Below, one piece after another: positions 23,393-40,257 of a stretch of 64,000 nt of DNA. Where the stretch lies: contig JAUPFP010000006.1 in assembly GCA_036925085.1 (NCBI GenBank), positions 8,437,325 to 8,501,324 on the forward strand. The letters run 5' to 3'. A program made the position numbers and the translations under genes. Numbering within the stretch: position 1 is the stretch's first letter; every line of letters begins with the position of its first letter. The DNA is from Brachycybe producta (taxonomy: Eukaryota > Arthropoda > Diplopoda > Playtdesmida > Andrognathidae). Below the pieces are notes generated by a model, which saw only the letters and a list, made by a program, of their open reading frames with translations, made no database searches and was not told the DNA's origin.

Positions 23393-25533
23393 CTATCTAA
23401 AAAATGCGTCTTCTTCAGTTGTTCCGTAATTAAAGTTACGAAACTTACAGAAGTTGAGAGTTCTTTGTTCGAAACTTAAAAAATGGAGTTTCTCTCTGGA
23501 CGGTGGCAAAGGTTCGAGTCCAGCGATTTCGACCAAATCATACAAGTAATTCCAAATCTTATAAACGAACTTATGAAAATGTCTATTCTTGTATTTAGGT
23601 TCTTCTGATCTCCGTCGAGTGATTTCGGCCTCGGTGTCAAACGTCATCTCTTCCTTAGAAGGCAAGAAGCGTTCCGGGTTCTTAAAGACACGAACTAGAA
23701 ACTGCGACTGGACATCGGATACGACGAAAGGGACGACCGTAAACGGAAGACACAGAATGGCCATCATAGGATACGATATATTAATCAAGTGTTTGTAGAT
23801 CGGAATCACTCTGTGTTCGACGACGGAGACTCCGCATTCGGAATCGAGAAATGGGAACGAGTATTCGTAACCGGTGCAGAAGATGAGAATATCTGCTGCG
23901 AAGAATTGGCCGTCGACGAAGTGAAAACCGTTCTCGACGGCAGAAATCACCCAAGGAAGTTGAACGAAGTTGTTCGGAAAAGGAGAACTGAATTTTTCGG
24001 AAAAGTCGTGGCTCATAGCGACCTAGAAATGATAAATGCAGAAGAAATTTCGTTAAATTACATTAATATGAAACACTTTCTAGTTTGTATTCTGAAAGAC
24101 AAAATAGCAACAATTATTACAACTGCTCGAGAGGCGTTTACACTTTAAAACCACCCAGGATAAGTTCGCAACCAATAGGGAACAAAAGTAAGGATTACCT
24201 TGTTGGCCACTTGGCATAAGTCGATTGCGATGTCAACTCCGGATGATCCGGCACCGATGCAAAGAACGTTTTTTCCTGCAAACGGTTCCGGAACTCTGTA
24301 TGAATGACTGTGGAGTACGGTTCCTTTGAAGACGTCCAAACCTTCAATATCAACGTAACGAGGAAACGAATAATGGCTGACGAAAAAAGGAACAAACTTA
24401 CTAAATGAGTTACAAAAAAAAAAAAAGATCGCGAATATCGTTAGGTTTAATTCCAGACCCGTTGCTAATGACGACATTGTCGAATTCGAAAGTTTCTCTC
24501 TTTTTTGTTCGAACGTCCTCCACTTCAACAGTCCAGAATGTCGATCCGTTTTCATTCATGGGTTTAATATTGACCACCCGTGAGAAAAACTTAAAACAAA
24601 CAAATTTACCCCCTTAATTATGTTTGTTAACTAACAAATTATTCATTTCTAGTCACAAAATTGGATTCTTTTTTTGTCTAGTAACTTTCAGAAGGAACTG
24701 CATTAGTCACTTACCCTTAGTCACTTGCCATTAGTTACAGTTAGTTTTAAAAGAAACTAAAATTTACTACCGCTAGTACTTATATGCAGTAACAAGAGTA
24801 ATTTTCTTCCAAGAGTAATTCAATTCACAGTTACTTTCATGAGTACTGTAATAAGTTACTTTAAGAAGTAAAAACGCAAGAAGTTACTGATTACTTGTTA
24901 CGATTACTTTAAGGAGCAACTCAAGTTTGACTTGAAGTCACAGTACAGTTACACTTGAAACGTAACAGCAGGTTACGATTCCTGAATAATAAAGATTAAC
25001 TTTTACTCGAGTGAGAATAGTTTTTGTTTTGCCAGAGTATATAAATTAAAACCAATTTCACCCAAAACACTGTGCTTCGAGGCTCACTCTAAAATATCTG
25101 TCGAGTTTAAAGTGTTCGTAGTAAGTTCGGAGGTAGCCGAGAACACTTTCGTGTGAAATGTACGAAGGTCCACCTTCCGGAAATGGAAAATCTAAAAACG
25201 CCATCAATTCTTTGGCCAAATTAGTTCTAAAATTATTAAAAACAAAATTATATAACATATTGAAATGGACATTGGTCAGCTCGATCGAACACTGAACTAA
25301 AATGAAACTCACTTGAGATGTTTGTACATATTCGCATGTATCGGAAGACCGAACTCGTTCTTCCCGGTTTTATCGGTATAAACCCACGTTCCACCTATTG
25401 TCTCAGATTGCTCGAAAACGGTCGGAACGAAATGATTTGGTTCGGAGGCAAAGTGGTGGCAAGCGGTCAGTCCACTTGCACCACCGCCGACGATCGCAAC
25501 ACGACGGCAACGACTTTGCATCTCGTCTGCCAT
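23393..25533 (-). CDS. Flavin-containing monooxygenase (FMO)
   Basis: Exons: 25313-25533, 25088-25226, 24459-24589, 24199-24376, 23393-24022; phases agree and the product is 432 aa. FMOs use FAD, NADPH and O2 to oxygenate soft nucleophiles (N or S) of xenobiotics or metabolites. Visible motifs: FAD-binding GGGASG near residue 17 after VAIV; GGTWVY; the FMO signature FKGTVLHSHSY at about 181-191; NADPH-binding GAGSSG near 204; CTGYEYSFPF near 271. The length matches the short insect/arthropod-type FMOs (about 420-430 aa) rather than vertebrate FMO1-5 (about 530). No C-terminal membrane anchor is obvious, so a soluble or loosely bound enzyme is likely. Start chosen at MADEMQSRCRRVAIVGGG, ten residues before the Rossmann strand. 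Exon 3 ends at a weaker donor (GG|GTCTGG), fixed by continuity of NG-HYSFPR. Looks intact. The substrate cannot be read from the sequence. Confidence 0.93.
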
Positions 25534-25742
25534 CGTTTAATTCTACTTCGAAACAATTCGATCAATTAAATAAATGGAACTCGTTGCATAATTGTTCGTA
25601 ATTCATCCAAAGAAATCCTACTTGAGATTAAAACTTAGATCAGAGTTTAAATATTAATTATTAAGCAATAAAAATATTTGGTGTCAGCATAACAGATGTC
25701 AAAGGTCAAAAATAGCTAAACTTTGGTCCAAATTCAAGAAGG

Positions 25743-25855
25743 AAACTTGGCACGTAAACTTTGAAACGACTGTTTTATTGAGTAACATTCAAAATATGTT
25801 TTCTGTATTGAAACCCTGCTCAGAGGATTTAAGTTCAAGCTCAAGTGCCAAATTA
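25743..25855. repeat. Family H inverted repeat
   Basis: ACTTGGCACGTAAACTTTGA ... AGTTCAAGCTCAAGTGCCAA, with TTGAAACCCTGCTCAGAGG near the right. Lies upstream of the FMO start. Confidence 0.55.
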
Positions 25856-26084
25856 CCTTCTTTAACGTTGACCCTAAAAACTAAACGCCAAGAGGAGGTT
25901 TTCAAAAAGTGGCTCGCGAGCCATAATTCGCTCTTGAAAATATGTTTTACTATGACCCATTGTTTTTAAATTGTTTGTATAAATTCAAAGTAGTAAAAAT
26001 ACATAATTTTGTTAACGTGGTAAACGCCTCTCTCGAACTGTGATTATTCTGTTTTTCAGCTGCAAAATGAAGGGAAACTTGAAT

Positions 26085-26304
26085 GTGTTTTAGAAAACTA
26101 GAAGGTTATAAGCTCAATCACTTAAAGAGTATTTTCATAATGATATCTTTCAAAATAAGCTTTTTATATGAGTTTGAAAATGAGTTAACTATAAGCAGAC
26201 GATATTTTTTTAATTTTTGTTTATAAAAAAGTTTATTTTGAAAGATATCAACATAAAAAAAATACATTTAAATGATTGATATACTCTTCTAGTTTCTAAA
26301 ACAG
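26085..26304. repeat. Family E foldback repeat, full-length copy
   Basis: GTGTTTTAGAAAACTAGAAG ... ATACTCTTCTAGTTTCTAAAA. Inner arms ATGATATCTTTCAAAATAAG and TTTATTTTGAAAGATATCAA pair well, showing that each arm is about 70-80 bases long. Confidence 0.75.
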
Positions 26305-27069
26305 TTTCTAGTTTCGCTTAATTTTGCTCTCCTGAAAGTTCATGAACCATTTTATCCTAATTTTAACCAAATTAGCTGGCCCACATGATTCAAATGAATA
26401 ATTTATAGGAATGCGGCTCCTATTGTGAAAACGTTGGCCAGCTCTTTCATATACAGTAAATATACGCTTTTTGGCGCCTTTATTTCATATTACAATGTGA
26501 CCACACACAATGGAGACAACTCTGCATTTCAATCTCTAAAATAGTTTTGTTTATAAGCCACTAGATGGCAATACATACCTCATCGTCTTGCTATGCTTAC
26601 GTTTACTTGAGGACGCAAACATAAGCAATTACGGTATACGTAAGAATTTTGCAACGAGTTTACATGAAAGTCAACGGTTGCGAAATTCTTACGTACTCCG
26701 CAAAGAAAAGAGAAATGTGGGAGGAAGAAGGAGAACATTTTAGAGAAAAGGTGAAGAAACCCACAACAAATATTTTTTAGTCAAAGATACGATGAGAAAA
26801 ATGTAAATTTATGTTGTCATTGACATTCTTTTCAGGTCCTGAGCAAATGTAAAAAAACTGCAAGAAAAACGCGTGAAAATTTGGAAAAAGGAGGCTTTTC
26901 ATTGGTTATAAGATGGTTATAATTAAGAGTCGTTCTTCAGTTGTGGCGGTGTCAAATGGGGTTTTCACCTCTCAATTTAACATTTTTATTGAGAACAAAA
27001 TATCTATATTGAAAGCTAAATGCTAAATAGGAGTAGATCAAGGTTAAAAAGTTGCATAATATTAACTAG

Positions 27070-27305
27070 CAAGATACTGGAGGAGGGTCAGTTTGGGAGT
27101 TGGAGGGCAAACTAAGGGGTTGGAGGGTTAACTAAGGGGTTGGAGGGCCAGTTAACGGGTTGGAGGGTTAAATAAGGGATTCGAGGGTCAACTAAGGGGC
27201 TGGAGGGCTAACTAAAGGGTTGGAGGGCCAACTAAGGGGTTGGAGGGCCAGTTAACGGGTTGGAGGGCCAACTAAGTGGTTAGATGGTTAACTAAGGGAT
27301 TGAAT
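27070..27305. repeat. Minisatellite, 20-bp unit, about 11 copies
   Basis: Unit close to TTGGAGGGCCAACTAAGGGG with G/A/T substitutions between copies; degenerate copies continue to about 27410. No open frame with a start spans it. It lies about 290 bases upstream of the CCDC102A start codon, probably in the promoter or 5' UTR. Confidence 0.85.
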
Positions 27306-27542
27306 TGACTAGAAATACATTTATTTTGTTGTAGGACCACTTAAGATCATAGAGCCAGTTGGAGAGTCAGTCAAAGGGACAGAGGGGCTAAGTAAGAGGT
27401 TCAAGACTAATCAGGGGTGGGGAACACTTGAAGGGGTTAAAGAACCGTACACAAGTTGAGAATAGTCACTCGAAAGATTGGCAGAACAGTAAAAAAAAGT
27501 CTCTCGGACTCTTAAAAGAGTCAGTGACGAGGTCGATTATAA

Positions 27543-32539
<4,997 letters not shown>

Positions 32540-32856
32540 TCTCTTTAAAACATTCGAGATAGGACTGAATCGAGCTGCTCTTCATTGAGCATTTAGAAAT
32601 GATATTTTTAAAGATAATTCTTAATATTTTTTAGTTTTCTTTTCGTACTTTTTTACCGTATAGAGTGGTAATTATGATTGTCATTAGTAGGGCTCGGATT
32701 TTGATGCAATTATCAAGCAAATATTTCTCAAATCTATGAGACGAAAGGTCAATTTGAAGTAACAATCCCATTTAGATCAGCCAACAATTAGGGTGTTTTT
32801 CAATATAAAAAACACTGGTTAGAGGCTAGAACTCTAGTTGACAACTGATTGTAACC

Positions 32857-33049
32857 ACAGGCATCTGTAGACAGCTTCAGAATTTCTTTGGCTCCGTCCT
32901 TTTATGTGCGTCATCAATTTCTAATTGGTTTGTTACTGGGTCTGATGTCACATGCCCCGTACTTTTTATTTCTAATTGGTTGATATTTGGTCTGACGCTC
33001 ATAACAGGGCGGCGCCAAAGAAATTCTGAAGCTGTCTACAGATGCCTTC
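32857..33049. mobile_element. Family B foldback MITE with exact 9-bp duplication
   Basis: ACAGGCATCTGTAGACAGCT ... ACAGATGCCTTC, flanked by ATTGTAACC (32848-32856, 33050-33058). Second copy of the family at 19799, 193 bp, closely similar along its length. Confidence 0.85.
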
Positions 33050-33556
33050 ATTGTAACCAGACATCTAGCCTCTCACCAGTCTTTTTGATTAGAAAAGCCA
33101 TAATTGCAATTACTCTAATGATGATGATAATTACTTCACAATTGGGCACTTAATTGGGCCACAGATTGAGAAACATTTGTTTGATATTGCATAAAAATCC
33201 GTGCCCTAGTAGTCATTATCTATCCCATTTCTCTAAATACCGATCTTAGGTTAAACACGCCCTTTATAATTTAGTATTTATTGGGATATTCTAAAAAAAA
33301 GGTGATTTTATGTTTTAACAGAATAATTAATTTATATGTATGACGTAATTTCATTGCAATCAGCAGAATTTGTCTATTCGTAGATTTTGCTGCTTTTATT
33401 TTGTATATGTGATTATTTAAGAAATGTCGTAAATTTCTTTATACAAATTTTTGATTTCGTTTTAGGTAGTTTGGATGACTTTTTTTTTTCCTATGTGGAA
33501 TTTATGTATTGATATACTTATTTTATAATTTCATTAAATATTATAATATTTAAATA

Positions 33557-34054
33557 CTAGTGGGGTAACCTGTCATAAATGACGGGAGCCAAATTCACAG
33601 GCAACTGTGCCCAGCATTAGAATTTCTTTTCCTCCGCCCTTTTATGGCGTCAGACCAAGTAACAAACCAATTAGAAATTGATGACGTTCATAAAAGGGCT
33701 GAGCAAAAGAAATTCTAATGCTGGGCACAATTGCCTGTGATAAATTCTTGTTTAATTTTGCTACTATTATCCCCCCCCCCCCCTTTCTATATTTGTAATT
33801 CGTTTGTTTCTTTTTTACTCCCTTCATTTCAATTTCAGTTTTCCTCCTCCCACTTTTTCCCCCTCCACGTTTCTCTCCCCCCCTCTACACTTTCCAATCT
33901 TTTCCACTCTCCAATTTAATATCATGGGGTTCTTGGATGGGAAGAGTTCAACATATAGTTGACCTTGAGAAAAAAAGCAGTTCATTTATTCAAATTTATA
34001 TAAATTCCGATGTTACTCCACACACACACATCACACATACATACACAGACCTGG

Positions 34055-34056
<2 letters not shown>
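33557..34056 (-). mobile_element. Non-autonomous Helitron, long form (500 bp)
   Basis: Minus-strand 5' end is TGCCAGGTCTGTG (first bases diverged from TCCC); 3' end has the hairpin around ATTTATGACAGG with CTAG terminus before T. Same architecture as the copy at 5718, including the family D MITE. The A-side flank is a long (TA)n run. Confidence 0.75.
33597..33738. mobile_element. Family D foldback MITE inside the Helitron
   Basis: ACAGGCAACTGTGCCCAGCA ... TGCTGGGCACAATTGCCTGT. Better preserved than the copy at 5758. Flanks GCCAAATTC/GATAAATTC suggest an old 9-bp duplication shared by both long Helitrons. Confidence 0.65.

Positions 34057-34099
<43 letters not shown>
34057..34099. repeat. (TA)n microsatellite
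   Basis: About 20 uninterrupted TA units abutting the Helitron 5' end. Similar TA tracts flank the other Helitrons at 40240 and 54717, consistent with A|T target preference or tract expansion after insertion. Confidence 0.9.
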
Positions 34100-34101
<2 letters not shown>

Positions 34102-34188
34102 GGTATTTTACATTATAGTTAAGTCTTGGATTTACACGAATTCGGGCTATGCGGATTGGTAGGTACGCAATTGCAGTACTTCTCCTTA

Positions 34189-34988
34189 TACCTTGTACAC
34201 ACATAAGTTAAATGAATTCAAATTAAATGTGTTTAGGTGAATTATATGGAATTCACTTAAGGACATAAACCAAATTAAAAATTGACTATTATTAATATTT
34301 TAAATTGAAATACTAAACCAATATTTTGTCAATAGTTTATATTATTAGGGACTTATATATTTAAATTAAGTGATTTCGTTTTTGTTTCAATTTCGTAATT
34401 GTAGTTAGCGAAGCAACCCGAAAACGTAAACGAAATCATTCACCTTTTACGGCAATTTGTGTGGTAATTTTTGACTAATTAATCGCCGCTAAACGTAGAT
34501 TTTTTAATGTTTTATTGTTCTTTTCACTTAATATTCTTGCTTTAATCGGAAATCTTTCATGTAGGGTTAGTTATTCTTTTTAAAACGACGTCGTTTTCCA
34601 TCAAAGCAGTGGAAAAATGGCGTTGTTTTCAAGTTTCTCAAACGGTGTTAAACCGCTTCTGTGCATGCACGTTTATTTCGTTTCTACGAAATCCAACTAC
34701 GAAATAATTTTATAATTTCGTAAAGAAATAAATGCCTCATTTCGTACGAAATCTTTGTGTTGTAACAAAATCAGCCGGAAATGACGTCAAAATAATGGAT
34801 TTCGTAAATAAATTTATTTCGTACGAAATTTCGCTAAGTCCCTATTATATTTAAGTATTAACTCAATATTTTCAGATTATTAACTTAATTAAATTGAATT
34901 CGACATACTGTTTGTTTGCCCTTCACAGGACTCTGTAGAAAACGTTTATTATTTAAATGCATTTAAATTATCACGTGTGTACTAGGTA
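34189..34988. mobile_element. PIF/Harbinger-like family F MITE, split by a later insertion
   Basis: TACCTTGTACACACATAAGT at the left and GTGTGTACTAGGTA at the right, with TTA at 34186-34188 and 34989-34991. About 300 bases match the copy at 17434; the remaining 499 bases (34346-34844) are a different element inserted inside it. Confidence 0.75.
34346..34844. mobile_element. 499-bp TIR element (TAGGGACTTA ends) nested in family F
   Basis: Ends TAGGGACTTA and TAAGTCCCTA; TTAT on both sides fits a 4-bp duplication judged against the uninterrupted copy at 17434. Interior repeats TTTCGTA/TACGAAA motifs many times. Superfamily not assigned. Confidence 0.65.
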
Positions 34989-36444
34989 TTAGGCTGTGGT
35001 TACATTGAATGCGTTGTATGGTGATAACAGTGTCCGTATGACCGTACGTCTGTACTACAATGTCGTCTGATAAGGGTGACTACATTTGTCTCGTACATAC
35101 GACTGTTGAACAGTTTACTGAGTTGATCGATACTTGTAAAAAAATAAATTGAATTTTCAGTAAAATAAAAAACAAAAAAATAACACACATTGTAATTGTG
35201 CGACAATTTGCTTCGATTTCTTACAGGAAATGGGCAAGTTATCGAAGAGAATTGTCGCACAATTGTAAGAAAAACTGTTAATTGATGTTTTGCAAAATCA
35301 GTTTCTCAACGATGTCAGAATGAGAATGGACTACATTTTGAATACTTGAGGTAATACCTCATTTAAATATAAAACATGTAATATCTAATCTTCATTGTAA
35401 TATTATCTCTTTAATTCTAAAACTATGAAATGAAATTTGAGAAAATAAACTAAAGTGTATTTATATTTTTTTGGGCACACTCTGTAGATATGTTGTAAAA
35501 AAAAATTACATTGAAGAATATCAAGTATAGTGAGCAATTTTAAACTAGTCCCTTTTTTGACAAGCTAATAAACAAATCTGTAACCCAAGTCTAATTAAAG
35601 GAAACCTTCTCTGGATCCAGTTACGAAATTTCAAAATAACTATTTTCTTGTATCATACGTTATGTATATTAAATGTATTGGGGGAGGGGAGGGGGTGTAT
35701 ATTCCAAATTTCAAATTGCACTGTAAATGTGTGTCATATGAATTACTTCCAAGAAATGTTCTTTGTTCTTGTTTTGTAATGAACATGCCAACATGGAACA
35801 GACTTGATTTAATGTGCGTTAGTACTATCAAAATGGAAAATCAAGTCATTCTACAGATTCACTAGTCAATGTGCGCAACCACGAATTTGGTCTCAATTCA
35901 GTACATTTATAAAAGTGTTCTAGGTAGTATGCACAATTTGTACATCAACAAACACCGTTATATATAGATATGTTTGTTTTAGGAATTTTCAATCAATTCG
36001 TTGGAAACTAGAAGAGTAAAATTAGGTGAAAAAAAAAAAAACAAATTCCACAAATAACATCTTTTAAAAATAAACTTTTTATGGAAGTTTGAAAATGTCC
36101 AAATTTTACATTTTTGTATTGAAAACAATGCGAAATAATATTGGCCACATTTAAAAATCCCACAAAAAGTTTATTTTTATATTTAAGCCACGGTATTAAT
36201 GAATTAAGCTTATTTTAATTATGAGACATTCGTGTCTATGGAAATTTAACATAGAAGAACGGTCGCGTTTTCGTTAATTGACAACCAAAAAATATTTAAA
36301 TTTTTATATTTATGAAATATATAAAATATTAATTAAAATATTCATGAAAAAATATTACGCATCTTCGTTTAACTTCATAGATGAGAATAAAGTGTGTTTG
36401 GTGAAAAAAGGCCAAACACAAGCCGAGTTTAGACTAATTTAATT

Positions 36445-36860
36445 AATAATTACAATTACAAAAAATACTCTGCAAGCAGCCCATTATACTTAGTACACAC
36501 CTGATAATTGAAATGCATTTAAATAATAAACGTGTTCTACAGAGCCCTGTGAAGGACAAACAAGACAAAATGTCGAATTCAATTTATTCAGTTAATAATC
36601 TGAAAATATTGAGTTAATACTTAAATAATAATATAGAAACTATAGACAAAATATTGATTAAGTATTTTCAATTTAAAATATTAATAATAAAGTCAATTTT
36701 TATTTGTTTCGTGTCCTTAACTGGATTCCGTATAATTCACCTAAACACATTTAATTTGAATTCATTTTACTCTAGTGTGTACAAGGTCTATTTCAGAGGG
36801 ACTTTAAAGTCCAAGTGCTGCAAGATGCATTGTCAATGTACAATAACGACATAACTGGAT
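36445..36860 (-). mobile_element. LINE 3'-end fragment, interrupted by a MITE
   Basis: Minus-strand tail sequence ACTTTAAAGTCCCTCTGAAA... joins across the MITE at 36487-36788 to AGTATTTTTTGTAATTGTAA. The same tail follows the WNSLPEEV frame at 60750. Only untranslated tail is present here. Confidence 0.5.
36487..36788 (-). mobile_element. PIF/Harbinger-like family F MITE
   Basis: Reverse-orientation copy: TACTTAGTACACACCTGATA ... AGTGTGTACAAGGT. TTA is clear on the left (36484-36486), lost on the right. It is inserted in a LINE tail. Confidence 0.65.
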
Positions 36861-37118
36861 TTTCTTGGTGAAAATGCCATCTATGAGCGTAGTTGCACAT
36901 TTTTAATTAACTAGAAGCGTTTCCACTTTAAAACCTTAGTAAATACGAATTATCGAATTAGTTCAAAACCTAACAAAATATACAAAATGACTGATTTCTT
37001 ACTTTGTGTATGTGGAAAGGAAAAAAAAATCAATTTTCCCAAGTAATAACATAAATAAAAACAAAAGTAAGGAAAAGCAGGGTGAAAAAATCCGATTTAG
37101 GCATAAATACAACAAGAA

Positions 37119-37270
37119 AACTTGGCACTTAGACTCAAACTTCAATCCTTTGAGCAGGCTTCCACCAACATAGAAAAATAATTCTGTTCAAACATACTGA
37201 AAAAAAAAACATAATTTTCCCATGTTGGAACCTTGCTCAAGAGGGTTGAAGTTTAAATTCCAGTGCTAAT
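37119..37270. repeat. Family H inverted repeat, best preserved copy
   Basis: CTTGGCACTTAGACTCAAAC at the left pairs imperfectly with TTTAAATTCCAGTGCTAA at the right; inner CTTTGAGCAGGCTTCCACCA pairs with TGTTGGAACCTTGCTCAAGA. About 150 bp, no coding. Confidence 0.6.
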
Positions 37271-37934
37271 CTTCTTAAATTTGGGCCTCAATGTTCTACA
37301 GTACTATTTCAGAAGAAATGCAATTATATTACCAAAATGAAAAATTACAAATAGACATTCACTTAAATCAATTGGACCTTTCTGTTGATGTTTTTTTTTA
37401 GCTAATTTATTATGAAAAAAAAAAACGTTTTTAACTAAAATTCTAATTGAAATTTGATGACAAAAAGTTGATAACTGAACAACTCCAACCTATTATTGGC
37501 ATTTTTTTTTTACAGAAATGGTTATTTTTCAATATTTGTTCCTCCTGCTCCCAGTTTTACCATAACACCTATTTTATCTAACCTTTTTTTCTGAAAAAAA
37601 AAATAATCCTATTTTCATGCAAATGTGCGTGACTATCTTTTATTCATAATTTGATTGCAATGCAACATTTAAATCTGATTCACTGACTCATTAGTAAATG
37701 GATTAATGGTTCCATTATATACAAAACAGCCCTTCTAAATTGGCTTACTAAAAATGTACAAAACAGCACATTCAGCAAATAAAAATTTCAACTCTTGATT
37801 TTTTTTAAAACCCAAGAATGCTTTTTTTAAATATCCCAGAGTGATGACGCAAATGTAGGAATAAATATGTACACAAAATTAATTGTTCTGAGTACCACCT
37901 ATGGCAATAAACGGATTAATCAATCTAGATAATA

Positions 37935-38104
37935 TTTTAAAGCAGGTTCACACTGTAAAGCAATGCAATAAACTTGCTTTCCATTTGTGCCGTGCTTGCA
38001 AGCTTGAAAGACAAACACAACATCCATGCTCCAACCGGGAATCGGACCTGGGACCCTCAGTAACACAAGCGGTGATTATAACCACTTGGCCACTAGGACG
38101 CAAC
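37935..38104 (-). mobile_element. tRNA-derived SINE
   Basis: On the minus strand from 38104: an A-box-like TGGCCAAGTGGTTA and, about 35 bases later, a B-box-like GGTCCGATTCCCGG, the spacing of a pol III promoter. The tRNA-like head (about 75 nt) does not fold into a clean cloverleaf and continues into an unrelated body, so SINE rather than tRNA. Only one copy was found in this window. Confidence 0.65.
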
Positions 38105-38190
38105 AAATTTCTGCTTGTAAGAACAAAATTTCTGCTTCTGAGAACAACATTTTTGCTTGTATGAACAAAATTTCTGCTTGTAGAATACAT
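38104..38190. repeat. Tandem repeat, about 21-bp unit, 4 copies
   Basis: Units of AAATTTCTGCTTGTAAGAAC type with small changes, directly abutting the 5' side of the SINE head. It reads open in one frame but is plainly repeat-derived. Confidence 0.8.
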
Positions 38191-39189
38191 TTTTAATTGA
38201 ACTTCAGCTGCAAACTGCCATCTTATTGGCTGTTACTGTGTGCTTTCATAAAGGCACTTACTGTAAAATGTAAACTTGTTTAATGCAAACATGTTGCATT
38301 GGCATTGTCTTAGCTTAATCTTGCATCTCTGCTGCATTACGTCTTGGTGTGAAGTAGCATTACTGAGTATTCACCAGAAAACTGCCTGTATTCTATAATA
38401 AATGCAAATAGGATTTGAGTGTTGTAATTTTTACCTAAGTATAACTTAATGCTTTTTGTTTTGTTTGTAGTAACAACAAAAACGTGCAATAAAACGCGTG
38501 CAAAAGGTAACATTTACTACATAAGAGGTCTATGACATTTTAAAAAATATTTATATCTATTTTGGTGAATGTTGGTTAACTGAAGTTATAGGTTAGGTTA
38601 GGCCATGGTAGGCTTGTTTAAGGGGGGGGGCTTGTCATAACAATATTTTACTATTTGCTTCTAGCTATGACAACTTAACTGTAATAATTATGACAGTCTT
38701 GTAACTTTTTTTTGTTAAGACACCACTGAATATAAATGGCCAAAAAATCAATCTAAAAGGTTTTTTTTCTTCTCTTCTTTGAAAATAAAATCCTCGGTTA
38801 ATTCGCATTGTAGCCACACTGCTGACACAGGCTTCCTTTTACTGTCATCAATCAAGCTTAAACGTAATCACTGATCAGTCAGTCATCTAACGAAACTTAA
38901 GATTCCAATTGTGTGGTAAACAATAACAGCAGCAGCAGCACTTTTGCAGAACATTGCAAAATACAATTTTTTATTTATTTCAAAACGTAAAAAATAAACA
39001 CTTTAGAAATATATAGTAAAAGTTGAAATGCATTGATATCTTTAATTCTAATATAATTTATAATCTTTTTAAACATCATCTAATTAATTTCAACACAATT
39101 TTGGCAACCATAAAAAATGACAGCCTTTTTCTACTATTTTTCGCTTCAGAGGAGTTTAGAAATATAATCATCAATGACTAATCAGGGGA

Positions 39190-39850
39190 TTTTACAACAA
39201 CAAAAGTAATTAGAAAGTGACTAAAATAATTAGATTTTTTTAGTAAAAATAATTAATTACAAATTACATGTTTTAAAAAGCAATGTGGTAAATTACTCAT
39301 CATCGTCATCAATGACTCATCAGTCATCATCATTATTTTCCCGCAATACACAGAAATTTGGGCAAATCTTTACAACCGGCTGTCAGCCTGACGTCAACCC
39401 TACCTTTTTCACCCGGGTTAGAGACCGGCAATGTCGGGGTTCGGGTTTTCGGTCTGCCCTGAGTATTTTATTTGCTCAGTACTCCGAATAACTGGCGAGC
39501 ATTCCTCTATCCACCACCTGGGGAGGCACCCAATGGGAGACCAGCAACCCCAAAAGACAGGCAATTAGAACTCGGGACAAACAGAAGTTGGCTCCGACCT
39601 TTTTTATGACGAACGCAACTTCTAATTGGTTGGTTATGTAGTCTGACGTCACAATGCTCCGCCCTTTTCTACGTCGAACCACACAACAAACCAATTAGAA
39701 GTTGCCTGTCGTCATAAAAAGGGCGGAGCCAACTTCTGTTTGTCCCGTTTTCTAATCGCCTGTCCCCAAAAGGAAATATGGTAAATTACTGAAAAAAAGC
39801 AATTTAATTACAGTAATTCATTACTTTTGACAAAGTACTTTCCAACACTG
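39190..39850. mobile_element. Degraded element with GTAATTA-rich arms, split by a family A MITE
   Basis: The right end has GACAAAGTACTTTCCAACACTG, the inverse of a CAGTGTTGG-type hAT terminus, and the left part has AAAGTAATTAGAAAGTGACT. The left end is not defined. Similar AGTTACTTT-rich sequence occurs at 24680-24970. Confidence 0.35.
39557..39763. mobile_element. Family A foldback MITE with exact 9-bp duplication
   Basis: ACAGGCAATTAGAACTCGGG ... CCCGTTTTCTAATCGCCTGT, flanked by CCCCAAAAG (39548-39556, 39764-39772). Inner arms GGCTCCGACCTTTTTTATGA and TCATAAAAAGGGCGGAGCC. Confidence 0.87.
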
Positions 39851-39922
39851 CAAATTTGAAACAATTGTTTTTTTTTTTAAAAAAAGGTTTCAAATGATCG
39901 TTTTTAGAGAAATTAAATAAAA

Positions 39923-40239
39923 CTAGTGGGGTAACCCGTCATAAATGACGGGAGCAAAAAATTCACAGGCAATTGTGCTCATGCACGTCGTTTTTTTCCT
40001 TTTTTTACTCCTTTCATTTCAATTTCAGCCATCCCTCCCACTTTCCCCCCTCCACGTTTATCTGCCCCCTCTACACTTTCCAACCTTTTTCCCCTCTCCA
40101 CTTTAATATCATGGGGTTCTTGGAGGGGAAGAGTTCAACATATAGTTGACCTTGAGAAGAAATAAAAGCAGTTCATTTATTCAAATTTATATAAATTCCG
40201 ACACAGCATTAGTTCCCTCACACACACACAGACCTGGGA
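39923..40239 (-). mobile_element. Non-autonomous Helitron, short form (317 bp), first of a tandem pair
   Basis: Minus-strand TCCCAGGTCTGTG start after A; hairpin CCCGTCATTTATGACGGG, spacer TTACCCCA, CTAG end before T. It lacks the inner MITE of the long form but keeps ACAGGCAATTGTGC, the MITE's first bases. Confidence 0.85.
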
Positions 40240-40257
40240 TATTATATATATATATAC

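Noticed and set aside
37990-38110. tRNA gene on the minus strand
   Set aside because: Box A and B are present but the acceptor and anticodon stems do not pair convincingly and the sequence continues into a body; called SINE.
39476-39694. Short frames containing SDYITNQLEV-type peptides here and at 11337, 18986, 22715 and 56840
   Set aside because: They are translations of family A MITE arms, not genes.
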